Assembly (NCBI GenBank): GCA_003219495.1
Contig: QHOZ01000059.1
Span: forward strand, 1-16,832
Source of the DNA: Verrucomicrobiota bacterium
Lineage (GTDB): Bacteria > Verrucomicrobiota > Verrucomicrobiae > Chthoniobacterales > UBA10450
Direction of reading: 5' to 3'
Length of the DNA stretch: 16,832 nt
Below the pieces are notes generated by a model. The model saw nothing but the letters and a program-made list of their open reading frames with translations. It searched no databases and was not told the DNA's origin. Positions 8,766 to 16,041 of this stretch are shown here, in pieces (positions within the stretch are counted from its first letter, which is position 1; the number at the start of each line of letters is the position of its first letter). The position numbers and the translations under genes are program-made.

Positions 8766-8810
8766 CAGTCCGGCTCGGACTTTTCTTGAATCCAAACGGG
8801 CGCCGGACTG
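8766..8810 (+). promoter_or_regulatory. Competing long hairpin that would exclude the terminator-like hairpin
   Basis: CAGTCCGGC (8766-8774) is exactly complementary to GCCGGACTG (8802-8810), a 9-bp stem with a 27-base loop. It uses the same bases as the left arm and loop of the terminator-like hairpin at 8767-8781, so only one can form. This arrangement resembles terminator/antiterminator pairs that control downstream genes, here the DUF6249/sigma unit. Regulation is inferred only from geometry. Confidence 0.3.
8767..8787 (+). terminator. Small hairpin plus T-run, terminator-like
   Basis: AGTCCG (8767-8772), loop GCT and CGGACT (8776-8781) form a perfect 6-bp stem, followed by TTT C TT. It stands 24 bases after the isocitrate lyase stop and about 50 bases before the next gene. 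It fits a weak intrinsic terminator for aceBA. Its left arm can instead pair with 8802-8810 (see the competing hairpin entry). Confidence 0.45.
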
Positions 8811-8833
8811 CATCTCACTACCAAAGGATGAAT

Positions 8834-9478
8834 ATGAAAACATTGGTTCTCTGCGTTTGTTCACTCACGCTCGCGGCAGTCGCCTCGGCCCAGCAGCCGC
8901 CGCCTCCGCCGCCCCCGGCAGCTCCGTCACCGGCGGTATCGGCTTCAGCCAGCGCGAGCATTTCGCCCGGTTCGGCGCTTGCCGACAAGCTCCATGAAAA
9001 ACTGGATAAGAAACTGCATCGGCATCATGGAATCACGATCGACAAGGACTCTGATCTCGGCGAAATCAAATCCGACGATATTCCTGAATTCGTGATCCCG
9101 ATTGTCGCGATCACGATGCTCACGATCTTCGGGGCCCCGGTTCTGATCGTTGCCCTCATCATGTATTTTGGGTTTTCCAGAAACCGCGCGATGCATCGCA
9201 CGATTCGGATGATGGCCGAGAAAGGTCAGCCGATTCCAGCCGCATTGCTCGCGCCGCCGACACCGGCGGTCAAACAACGATCCGATATGCGGCGCGGCAT
9301 TGTGCTCGTCATGGTCGGACTCGGATTAATGATCTGCTTTGGCGCCTGGAATGATTGGGAAGGCGGCGCGTGGGCGATCGGTGTGATTCCGTTCGTGATC
9401 GGGCTGGGCTATCTGCTGGTTTGGAAGCTCGAAGGCTCAAACAAGAACGAGATTCCGCCCGCGCCTCCGACATCGTAA
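8834..9478 (+). CDS. Exported membrane protein of the DUF6249 type
   Basis: From ATG 8834 the protein is 214 residues. Residues 1-19 form a signal peptide (MKTLVLCVCSLTLAAVASA) with an ASA|QQ cleavage site. A Pro/Ala/Ser-rich linker runs to about residue 50, then a His/Lys-rich stretch (DKLHEKLDKKLHRHHG) and three membrane segments at about 85-114, 154-171 and 179-197. The conserved block IPIVAI...FGAPVLIVA...RNRAMHRTIRMMAEKGQPIP is the pattern I associate with DUF6249 proteins, whose function is unknown. An AAAGG lies 6 bases before ATG 8834, which selects this start over the ATG at 8828 and the in-frame TTG at 8786. An ECF sigma factor gene begins 10 bases after its stop, so the protein probably works with that sigma factor as a sensor or target. 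Confidence 0.75.
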   Translation: MKTLVLCVCSLTLAAVASAQQPPPPPPPAAPSPAVSASASASISPGSALADKLHEKLDKKLHRHHGITIDKDSDLGEIKSDDIPEFVIPIVAITMLTIFGAPVLIVALIMYFGFSRNRAMHRTIRMMAEKGQPIPAALLAPPTPAVKQRSDMRRGIVLVMVGLGLMICFGAWNDWEGGAWAIGVIPFVIGLGYLLVWKLEGSNKNEIPPAPPTS

Positions 9479-9488
9479 CCTTCGAAAT

Positions 9489-10022
9489 GTGGAGCTAACT
9501 GATGCCGGCCTTGTCGCCCGAGTTCTTGTTGATGACGACCAGCACGCCTATGGCGAGCTGGTCCGTCGCCATCAATCGAGCGTCCGTGGTTTGCTGCGGC
9601 AACTCACGCGCGGGGATTTCGCGCTCGCGGACGATCTCGCGCAGGACGCCTTCATTCGGGCCTACAAAAACATCCGGAGCTTTCGCGGCGAAGCGAAGTT
9701 TTCCACCTGGCTTTATCGAATCACTTACAACTGTTTCCGCGAAGACGCTCGGAAACGGAAAGAGCTGGTCGGGATCAACGAAGAACAATGGCAGGCCGAA
9801 CAGGACCCGCAGACTGTCGATCCAGCTCTAAGGCACGATCTTATGCAGGCGCTTAGCTTATTGCCGATTCATGAAAGATCGGCGGTGTTGCTTTGCTGTC
9901 AGCAGGGATTGTCTCATGATGAGGCATCGCGCGTGCTGGATATTCCGCTGGGCACCGTCAAAACAAACGTGTTGCGCGGACGCGAGAAATTGAAGAAGAC
10001 TTTAGCAGCCTGGACGCAGTGA
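9489..10022 (+). CDS. ECF-family RNA polymerase sigma factor (RpoE-like)
   Basis: The 177-residue protein has the two-domain ECF architecture. Sigma region 2 spans about residues 21-90, with DDLAQDAFIRAYKNI and FSTWLYRITYNCFRED for core binding and -10 recognition. Sigma region 4 spans about 115-172, with LPIHERSAVLL and the helix-turn-helix LSHDEASRVLDIPLGTVKTNVLRGREKLK for -35 recognition. There is no region 3 and no C-terminal extension. The start is GTG 9489, 10 bases after the DUF6249 gene, without a clear Shine-Dalgarno, so translation may be coupled. Its TGA overlaps the ATG of the next gene by one base (TGATG). Such sigma factors usually respond to envelope or stress signals through an adjacent membrane anti-sigma factor. 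Confidence 0.92.
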   Translation: MELTDAGLVARVLVDDDQHAYGELVRRHQSSVRGLLRQLTRGDFALADDLAQDAFIRAYKNIRSFRGEAKFSTWLYRITYNCFREDARKRKELVGINEEQWQAEQDPQTVDPALRHDLMQALSLLPIHERSAVLLCCQQGLSHDEASRVLDIPLGTVKTNVLRGREKLKKTLAAWTQ

Positions 10023-10375
10023 TGAACGAGGAAATCGAACAGGATTGGCTGGACAAGAAGTTGCACGAAGCCGTGCCCTACCTTGAGGACGACGGCTTCA
10101 CCGCGCGAGTGATGCAACGATTGCCCCGGCCGCAGCCGCGCCTACAATTTCTGCGCCCGTTCATTCTTGTCGGCGCGAGCGCGTTCGCCAGCGCGTTGAC
10201 CTACGTTCTCTCCGATGGCGGGCGATTCATCATTGTCCAAATGTTCAAGCTCACGACCATTTCCAGCGTCTGGGTCGTGGTCTTCGCCTTGGCCAGCGGA
10301 ATGTTAGTGATGGCCGGAGGGATTCTGGCGGCGATGGCTAAGGAGCGGTCTGCTCCAATGTTAGACTCAGCTTAG
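10022..10375 (+). CDS. Small membrane protein, putative anti-sigma factor
   Basis: The 117-residue protein starts at ATG 10022, one base overlapping the sigma-factor stop, which implies coupled translation at a fixed ratio. Residues 1-40 are cytoplasmic and charged, with DWLDKKLHEAVPYLEDDGFTARVMQRLP, a short helical segment of the kind that precedes the membrane part of many anti-sigma factors. Hydrophobic spans follow at about 43-63 and 80-105. It has no HxxxCxxC zinc motif, so it is not a classical ZAS anti-sigma factor. The role is inferred from position, topology and coupling; I do not recognise the family from sequence alone. Confidence 0.65.
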   Translation: MNEEIEQDWLDKKLHEAVPYLEDDGFTARVMQRLPRPQPRLQFLRPFILVGASAFASALTYVLSDGGRFIIVQMFKLTTISSVWVVVFALASGMLVMAGGILAAMAKERSAPMLDSA

Positions 10376-10409
10376 AGTTGCATTATCCATCTTAGCGGTA
10401 AGTTAGGGA

Positions 10410-10802
10410 ATGCTTAGAAATCTTCCGAGCTCGACCCTTAAAATGCTCGTTCGTCTTTCCGAACGAAAGGAAGCGCTCATCGCTCAAATCCAGGCGATTG
10501 ATCGCGAAATGCTCTCGGTTCAGGAACGGTTCGGAATTCCCAAGATCGAAGGAGATCCGCTCGCGCCCGTCACCATTTCGCAACCGCGCCTCGGTCCAAT
10601 TCGTTCCCGGAGCAAGCGCGGCGCCTTGAAAGATAAAATTATCCGGACGTTGCGCGCTGCCGGCAAAAAAGGCGCGACCGTGAGTGAGCTCTCGAAAAAA
10701 CTAAAGGTGCCAAGCGCGAACCTCTACGTCTGGTTCAACGGCACCGGTCGAAACGTGCGCGGTATAAAAAAAATCGGCGTCGCGAAATATCAGCTGCGCT
10801 AA
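10410..10802 (+). CDS. Unrecognised coiled-coil plus winged-helix-like protein
   Basis: The protein is 130 residues and basic. Residues 11-42 (RLSERKEALIAQIQAIDREMLSVQER) form a short amphipathic coiled coil. After a proline-rich linker, RGALKDKIIRTLRAAGKKGATVSELSKKLKVPSANLYVWFN (about 70-110) has the spacing of a winged-helix/HTH domain in which the second helix is SANLYVWFNG. It ends in GIKKIGVAKYQLR, which looks like a wing strand. This points to DNA or RNA binding, possibly as a dimer, but no target is known. It follows the membrane protein by 34 bases and may be in the same operon. The ATG at 10410 has AGGG too close to act well, and ATG 10443 is an alternative. The stop overlaps the ribF stop by 4 bases (10799-10802). 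Confidence 0.65.
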   Translation: MLRNLPSSTLKMLVRLSERKEALIAQIQAIDREMLSVQERFGIPKIEGDPLAPVTISQPRLGPIRSRSKRGALKDKIIRTLRAAGKKGATVSELSKKLKVPSANLYVWFNGTGRNVRGIKKIGVAKYQLR

Positions 10803-11728
10803 CGATTTAGATCGCCCCGCGCTTCGTCAACGTCTCGCCGAATCTGGGCCACGAGAGCATCAACGTTTTCGAATTTCTTTTCCGGTCGAAGGAACTTGAG
10901 GAAGCGGACCTCGATATCTTTGCCGTAGATGTCGCGGTCAAAGTCGAATAGATAAATTTCGAGGACGCGCTCGGACGCGCCGGCGCTGATCGTCGGCCGG
11001 ACACCGAGATTGATCACGCCGCGTTGTATCTCGTTGTCGACCTTCGCTTCGGCGGCGTAAACGCCGTTTGGCGGAAATTGTTCGCTGTGCGCGCTCAAGT
11101 TCGCGGTCGGGAATCCGATTTTCTTTCCGAGGCCATCGCCGTGGGTCACCGTGCCGAGAATCGTGTACTCGCGACCGAGCATCTCGGCGGCTTTTTCAAA
11201 ATCGCCTGCTTCCACCGCGCGGCGGATCGCAGTACTACTGGCAACCGCGCCGTTTATTTTTACAGGCGGAATGCCAATGACTTCGAAATTGGACTCGGCG
11301 CCGAGTTTTTGCAGAAGATCGAGATTTCCGCGGCGATTTTTTCCGAACGACCATTCGTGACCAACGCAGATTTCCCGCAAGGGTTTTGAATGCGTCACCA
11401 ATTCCACAACGAAATCTTCCGGCTCGGTCGCGGCGAATTGTTTGTCGAAGTTGATGATGAGTAGATGGCGAACGCCAAGTTCGCGGATGAGCGCAATTTT
11501 ATGCGGCGTCGCCGTTAACAAATGCGGAGCGCGTTCCGGGCGCAGAACTTTTTCCGGGTGCGGATCGAAGGTAACTACGACGGGCGTTCCGTTGGCGCTG
11601 CGCGCGTGCCCGGCAGATGTTGAGATAACCGCTTGGTGGCCGAGATGAACGCCGTCAAACACACCGATCGCGAGAAACAATGGTCCGCGTAGACGGGACA
11701 GCTCGGGAATGGAATGGAGAACTTCCAT
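10799..11728 (-). CDS. ribF: Bifunctional riboflavin kinase / FAD synthetase
   Basis: RibF phosphorylates riboflavin to FMN and adenylates FMN to FAD in the cytoplasm. The protein is 309 residues, the normal length. The N-terminal FAD synthetase domain shows GVFDGVHLGHQ (residues 22-32), VVTFDPHPEKVL, VGHEWSFGKNRRG and the SSTAIR loop. The C-terminal riboflavin kinase domain shows THGDGLGKKIGFPTANLS, NGVYAAEA, GVINLGVRPT and LEIYLFDFDRDIYGK. The ATG at 11728 overlaps the truB TGA by one base (TGATG); a GTG three bases upstream is possible but less likely. It is the last gene of the nusA-infB operon visible here, and ends against the convergent gene at 10802. Confidence 0.95.
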   Translation of the reverse strand: MEVLHSIPELSRLRGPLFLAIGVFDGVHLGHQAVISTSAGHARSANGTPVVVTFDPHPEKVLRPERAPHLLTATPHKIALIRELGVRHLLIINFDKQFAATEPEDFVVELVTHSKPLREICVGHEWSFGKNRRGNLDLLQKLGAESNFEVIGIPPVKINGAVASSTAIRRAVEAGDFEKAAEMLGREYTILGTVTHGDGLGKKIGFPTANLSAHSEQFPPNGVYAAEAKVDNEIQRGVINLGVRPTISAGASERVLEIYLFDFDRDIYGKDIEVRFLKFLRPEKKFENVDALVAQIRRDVDEARGDLNR

Positions 11729-12450
11729 CACGCGCCGCGCATCCGCGAGACTTGCGGCAAGGAAAGGATTCGCGGTGTGAGATCTTCGCGCGGCAGCTCT
11801 TTGATTTGATCGACCGTCACCGCATTTTCGACGTTGAATCGTCCGGAAGTGGTTCGTCGCAATGCTTTGAGATGCGCGCCGCAGCCGAGCTCAGCTCCGA
11901 TCTCGTGCGCATAAGTTCGAACATAAAATCCTTTGCTGCACAAAACGGTGAAATCGATGTCCGGGAGCGAGATTCCATTGATCGCGTAGCGATAAACGTG
12001 AACAAAGCGCGGCTCGCGCTCCACCGTTTTTCCCTGGCGCGCCAGTTTGTAAAGCGGAACGCCGCCATGTTTCTTCGCTGAGACCATGGGCGGTGTCTGA
12101 TAAAAATCGCCGCGGAACTTCTCGAACGCAGACCGGATCTGCTCCTCACTCAATTGTGGCACGGGTTTGGTTTCGAGCACTTCACCTTCTCGATCTTGCG
12201 TGCTTGTGCTCGCGCCGAGCGTGAGCGTTCCGACATATTCTTTGTCTTCGCTCATTAACAGGTCCTGAACTTTCGTTCCGCGGCCGATCGTTAACAAAAG
12301 CAAGCCGGTCGCGATTGGGTCGAGCGTTCCGCAATGGCCGACCTTTTTGATTCCAAGCTGCCGCCGCACGAGCGCAACGACGTCGTGCGAAGTCATCCCC
12401 TCGGCTTTATCGACAAGCAAAACGCCGTCAGGAGCTGCGACCGACGACAT
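11728..12450 (-). CDS. truB: tRNA pseudouridine(55) synthase
   Basis: TruB converts U55 in the T loop of tRNAs to pseudouridine. The 240-residue protein begins PDGVLLVDKAEGMTSHDVV and has the catalytic Asp44 in GHCGTLDPIATG, the QTPPMVSAKKHGGVPLYKLAR motif (about residues 119-139) and the CSKGFYVRTYAHEIG motif. No PUA domain is apparent at the C-terminus, so this is the short form. Its start at 12450 lies 23 bases inside the end of nrnA, a longer overlap than the other joints of the operon, and it ends in the TGATG joint with ribF. Confidence 0.95.
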   Translation of the reverse strand: MSSVAAPDGVLLVDKAEGMTSHDVVALVRRQLGIKKVGHCGTLDPIATGLLLLTIGRGTKVQDLLMSEDKEYVGTLTLGASTSTQDREGEVLETKPVPQLSEEQIRSAFEKFRGDFYQTPPMVSAKKHGGVPLYKLARQGKTVEREPRFVHVYRYAINGISLPDIDFTVLCSKGFYVRTYAHEIGAELGCGAHLKALRRTTSGRFNVENAVTVDQIKELPREDLTPRILSLPQVSRMRGA

Positions 12451-13408
12451 TGCGGACTTCCTCCAGAACTTTTGTTTCTACTTCAGCAAGCGAACCGCGA
12501 ACTCGCGCGCCAGCGGCCAGAACGTGACCGCCACCGCCAAATTTTTCGCAGATCGCGCAGACGTTCACGTTTTCGGTTTTTGATCGCATACTGACGCGCA
12601 CTTTGCCGTCGGGTAGTTCTTCGAAAAAAATTGCGACGATCACACCCTGGATCGCGCGCAGATGATCGATCAGTCCTTCATTGTCTTCCGGCAATACGCC
12701 AAGTTTCTTTGCGGATGCGATACTCAAACTGAAACTCGCGACACGATCATTCGCATCGAACCGCATCGTGCCGAGAAGATCGCGAAGGAGCTCGACGCGG
12801 CGCCGCGGATAGTTTTCGTAAGTGGCTTGACTGACGCGGCCAACATCGACACCGGCGCGGACGAGCTCGGCGGCGATTTCAAAAGTGCGCGCGGTCGTGT
12901 TTGGATATTGAAACGATCCGGTATCGGTGGTAATCGCGACGTAGAGATTGGTCGCGATGTCCGAGTCGATCGGCAATTTCGCGTTCGTCATCAACTCGAA
13001 GAGAATTTGCCCGGTCGCGGGCGCTTTGGGATCGATGTAAACGATGTCGCCGTAGCCGGGATTACTCGGATGATGATCGATGTTGATGCAAAGCTTGCTC
13101 GATTTGACCGCGGGTAACGCCGTTCCCAAGCGGTTTTGAATCGCGGTGTCGAGCGCGAACACAACATCGACATGTTCCGGCATGGCCGGCGGTTTGGTGA
13201 GCAACTCCGATTGCGGGAGAAAGCTGTATTTGTCGAGCATGCCTTCTTCGTTCCAAATCAGGACCTCTTTGCCGAGCGTGCGTAGCGAAAGACCCATCGC
13301 GAGCTGACTTCCAAGCGCGTCGCCGTCGGGTCGCACGTGACCCAAGACCGCAAAGCGCTGATTTTCGCGAATGGCCTCGGCGATCTGCTCGAATTTGGAA
13401 TTGCTCAC
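12428..13408 (-). CDS. nrnA: DHH/DHHA1 phosphoesterase, nano-RNase/pAp phosphatase type
   Basis: NrnA-type enzymes degrade short oligoribonucleotides and dephosphorylate 3'-phosphoadenosine 5'-phosphate. The 326-residue protein has the Mn-binding DHH blocks: GHVRPDGDALGS (residues 23-34), FALDTA, INIDHHPSN (the DHH motif, near residues 109-117) and TTDTGSF. The C-terminal DHHA1 domain ends with VRVSMRSK and FGGGGHVLAAGARV, the substrate-binding GGGH motif. It sits between rbfA and truB, the usual place in nusA-infB operons. The start ATG overlaps the rbfA stop by four bases (ATGA), so the two are probably translationally coupled. Confidence 0.93.
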   Translation of the reverse strand: MSNSKFEQIAEAIRENQRFAVLGHVRPDGDALGSQLAMGLSLRTLGKEVLIWNEEGMLDKYSFLPQSELLTKPPAMPEHVDVVFALDTAIQNRLGTALPAVKSSKLCINIDHHPSNPGYGDIVYIDPKAPATGQILFELMTNAKLPIDSDIATNLYVAITTDTGSFQYPNTTARTFEIAAELVRAGVDVGRVSQATYENYPRRRVELLRDLLGTMRFDANDRVASFSLSIASAKKLGVLPEDNEGLIDHLRAIQGVIVAIFFEELPDGKVRVSMRSKTENVNVCAICEKFGGGGHVLAAGARVRGSLAEVETKVLEEVRNVVGRSS

Positions 13409-13755
13409 TCGCGCTTCTCTTCGTCGCTGTCGATCTGCTGCAAAATTTCTACGATGCGTGAGCCGCGGGCGATCGATTCGTCGAGATGAAAAAGCAAATG
13501 AGGCGTGAATTTCATGACTACGCGTTTTGCGAGCTCGGCTTGCAACGCGGCCCGTTGCGTTTCGAGCTTCTTCATCACGCTTTCGCTGCTTTGCGGTCCG
13601 AGGATGCTGACAAAAACGTGCGCGCTTTTGAGATCCGGTGTGACATCGACGTGATTGATACTGACGAGCGCGCCTTCAAAATTCATCTCCCGCGTCATGA
13701 TTCCGCTCAATTCCCGTTTTACGACTTCGTTGACGCGCAACATTCGATGTTTCAT
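13405..13755 (-). CDS. rbfA: 30S ribosome-binding factor A
   Basis: RbfA binds the immature 30S subunit and assists 16S rRNA 5'-end maturation. The protein has 116 residues, the standard size, and a single KH-like fold: RMLRVNEVVKRELSGIMTRE, then VSINHVDVTPDLKSAHVFVSILG, then KRVVMKFTPHLLFHLDESIARGSRIVEIL. AGAGGG stands about six bases before ATG 13755, the clearest ribosome-binding site in this operon. It begins 18 bases after infB. Confidence 0.95.
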   Translation of the reverse strand: MKHRMLRVNEVVKRELSGIMTREMNFEGALVSINHVDVTPDLKSAHVFVSILGPQSSESVMKKLETQRAALQAELAKRVVMKFTPHLLFHLDESIARGSRIVEILQQIDSDEEKRE

Positions 13756-13773
13756 AAAGCCCTCTCATTTCCG

Positions 13774-16005
13774 TTAAAGTTTTTGCGCCATCGCTTCCAG
13801 TTGGTAGCACTCGATAATGTCGCCGACGTGGTACTCGCTGAAATCGCCGAGCTTGATACCGCATTCCAATCCGGACCGGACCTCTTTCACGTCGTCCTGG
13901 AACCGGCGCAGCGTCGAAACGCCGCCGTCGTAAACCGGCTGACGTTTGCGGGTGACGCGCGCACGAGCGACACGAGCGATTCGCCCATCCGTGACGAGGC
14001 AGCCGGCGACGATGCCTCGGCTCAATTCGAAGACTTGTTTCACTTCAGCGTGGCCGATGATCGTTTCGCGGAATTCCGGATCGAGTAATCCGGCCATCGC
14101 GTCTTTGAGCTGATCGATCAGCTCGTAAATGATGCTGTAGAGCTTGATCTGGACGCCTTCGCGTTTCGCAGCCGTGACCGCCATGTTCTCGACTTTGATG
14201 TTGAATCCGACAACGACAGCGTTCGACGCGCTCGCGAGCAAAATATCGGATTCCGAAATCGGCCCGACTGCGGCGTGAATGATTTCGAGCACCACCTTTT
14301 TGCTCTCGATTTGACTCAACGCGCCCGTGATCGCTTCGACCGATCCCTGCGTGTCGCATTTCAAAACTAATTTCAACGTCTTCTTGCCATCGGCGGCTTC
14401 CAGCAACGTTTCGAGCGTCGCGCGTTGCGGCACGCTCAACTTCTCCGCGCGTTTCACATCTAATCGCTCTCCGCTCAAAGTTTTTGCCGCGCGCTCGGAG
14501 TCCATCACGAGAAATTCGTCGCCGGCATTCGGCAGTCCGGTGAATCCCAAAACTTTCACCGGCGTTGACGGTCCGGCTTCTTTCACCGGCTTCGCTTTGT
14601 CGTCGATCAACGATTTCACTTTGCCTGAATAATTGCCGCAGATGAAAGACTCACCGATTTTCGCAGTGCCCATTTGCACGATGACGGTGGCGGTCGGTCC
14701 GCGACCCGGCTCGACCTGCGCTTCAATCACCGTGCCGCGCGCATTCGCCGTCGGCGATGCTTTCAAATCCATGACTTCGGCCTGCAGCAACATCATCTCG
14801 AGCAAGTGATCGATCCCGGTCCCGCGCGTCGCTGAGACTTCGCAGACGACCGTTTTGCCGCCCCAATCTTCGGGCGTGAGATCGCGCTCCTGCAGTTGCT
14901 TCTTCACTTTGTCGATGTTCGCGCCAGGTAAATCGATTTTGTTGATCGCGACCATGATCTCAACATGGGGCGCCGCTTTCGCGTGATTGATCGCCTCGAT
15001 GGTTTGCGGCATGACGCCGTCATCCGCCGCGACCACGAAGACCACGATGTCGGTGACGTTCGCGCCACGCGCGCGCATCGCCGTAAACGCGGCGTGACCC
15101 GGCGTGTCGATGAACGTGATGTTCTGATTCTTGTACTCAACGGTGTAAGCGCCGATGTGCTGCGTGATTCCGCCCGCTTCGCCAGCCGCGACACGCGTTT
15201 TGCGGATCGCATCCATCAACGAAGTCTTTCCGTGGTCGACGTGACCCATGAAAGTGATAATTGGCGCGCGCGGTTTGAGTTCTTCTTCCTTCTCAATGAC
15301 CGGCGGCGGTGGCGCGACGACAACTTGCTCGACTTTGTGAACGCCCCCGCCTTTTTCGCGGCGTTCTTTTTCCAAAACGAAGCCATGGCTCTCCGCAATC
15401 TTCGATGCGATGTCGGGCTCGATCGTCTGATTGACGTTCGCAAAAATATTAAAGTTCATTAGCTCGGCAATGAGCTGGTGCGGTTTCAAACCGAGATCGA
15501 TCGCGAGTTGCTTTACGATGATCGGCGGCTTGATGTGGATCACTTTTTTCCCGTCTTCGCGCGGTTCTTCTTCCGTCGCCACGGTTTCAGTCACGGCTTC
15601 GTCCGCTGTCGATTTTGGAGTCGGAGCCGGCGCGGGTTCGGGCGCTTTTGGCTTGGGCGGCGCAGCCGTTCCTGCGAGCGATTCGCGGATGCGCGAGATT
15701 GGCGGCAACACCGTGGTTTTCTTTTTCGGCTCGCCGTCGGCGGACTTCTTCTCTGGTTGTTTCTTGTCGATCAACGAAACGGTCGCAACCGGCGCACGAT
15801 GAGTGGCGACGGGTTTCGCAGCCGGCTTTGCTTCAACGGTCGGGTGAGCGGGTTTTTTTGCCGGCGCGTGAGCATGCGCCGGTTTGGCGTGAGATTTTAC
15901 CGGCTCTTTCGAAACCTTACCCTTGGCCGCGGCAGGCTTATGGTGCGCGGCGCTCGGTTTACGGGCTGCTGGTTTTTTTGCCGCTGGTTTCGATTTTGTT
16001 GCCAT
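13774..16005 (-). CDS. infB: Translation initiation factor IF-2
   Basis: IF-2 is the GTPase that delivers initiator fMet-tRNA to the 30S subunit and promotes subunit joining. The protein is 743 residues. Residues 1-150 are a Lys/Ala/Pro/His-rich disordered extension, followed by an IF2-N fold (about 155-210, [24 protein letters not shown]). The G domain has G1 GHVDHGKTS (254-262), G2 [11 protein letters not shown]3 DTPGHAAF (300-307), G4 NKID (355-358) and a G5-like SATRGTGID. Domains II-IV follow, with the conserved ending [20 protein letters not shown]. The ATG at 16005 lacks a Shine-Dalgarno and follows nusA by 20 bases. It is complete, with no sign of the losses seen in trpE and aceA. Confidence 0.96.
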   Translation of the reverse strand: MATKSKPAAKKPAARKPSAAHHKPAAAKGKVSKEPVKSHAKPAHAHAPAKKPAHPTVEAKPAAKPVATHRAPVATVSLIDKKQPEKKSADGEPKKKTTVLPPISRIRESLAGTAAPPKPKAPEPAPAPTPKSTADEAVTETVATEEEPREDGKKVIHIKPPIIVKQLAIDLGLKPHQLIAELMNFNIFANVNQTIEPDIASKIAESHGFVLEKERREKGGGVHKVEQVVVAPPPPVIEKEEELKPRAPIITFMGHVDHGKTSLMDAIRKTRVAAGEAGGITQHIGAYTVEYKNQNITFIDTPGHAAFTAMRARGANVTDIVVFVVAADDGVMPQTIEAINHAKAAPHVEIMVAINKIDLPGANIDKVKKQLQERDLTPEDWGGKTVVCEVSATRGTGIDHLLEMMLLQAEVMDLKASPTANARGTVIEAQVEPGRGPTATVIVQMGTAKIGESFICGNYSGKVKSLIDDKAKPVKEAGPSTPVKVLGFTGLPNAGDEFLVMDSERAAKTLSGERLDVKRAEKLSVPQRATLETLLEAADGKKTLKLVLKCDTQGSVEAITGALSQIESKKVVLEIIHAAVGPISESDILLASASNAVVVGFNIKVENMAVTAAKREGVQIKLYSIIYELIDQLKDAMAGLLDPEFRETIIGHAEVKQVFELSRGIVAGCLVTDGRIARVARARVTRKRQPVYDGGVSTLRRFQDDVKEVRSGLECGIKLGDFSEYHVGDIIECYQLEAMAQKL

Positions 16006-16022
16006 TTAAAAGATTTATTCAT

Positions 16023-16041
16023 GGCTCAACCTGGTTGAGCC
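16023..16041 (-). promoter_or_regulatory. Perfect hairpin across the nusA stop codon
   Basis: GGCTCAAC and GTTGAGCC form an 8-bp stem around a three-base loop, with the nusA TGA inside the 3' arm on the minus strand. The sequence after it is A/T-rich but not a run of T, and infB starts 17 bases later. It may affect infB translation, transcript processing or partial termination; the sequence alone cannot decide. Confidence 0.4.
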
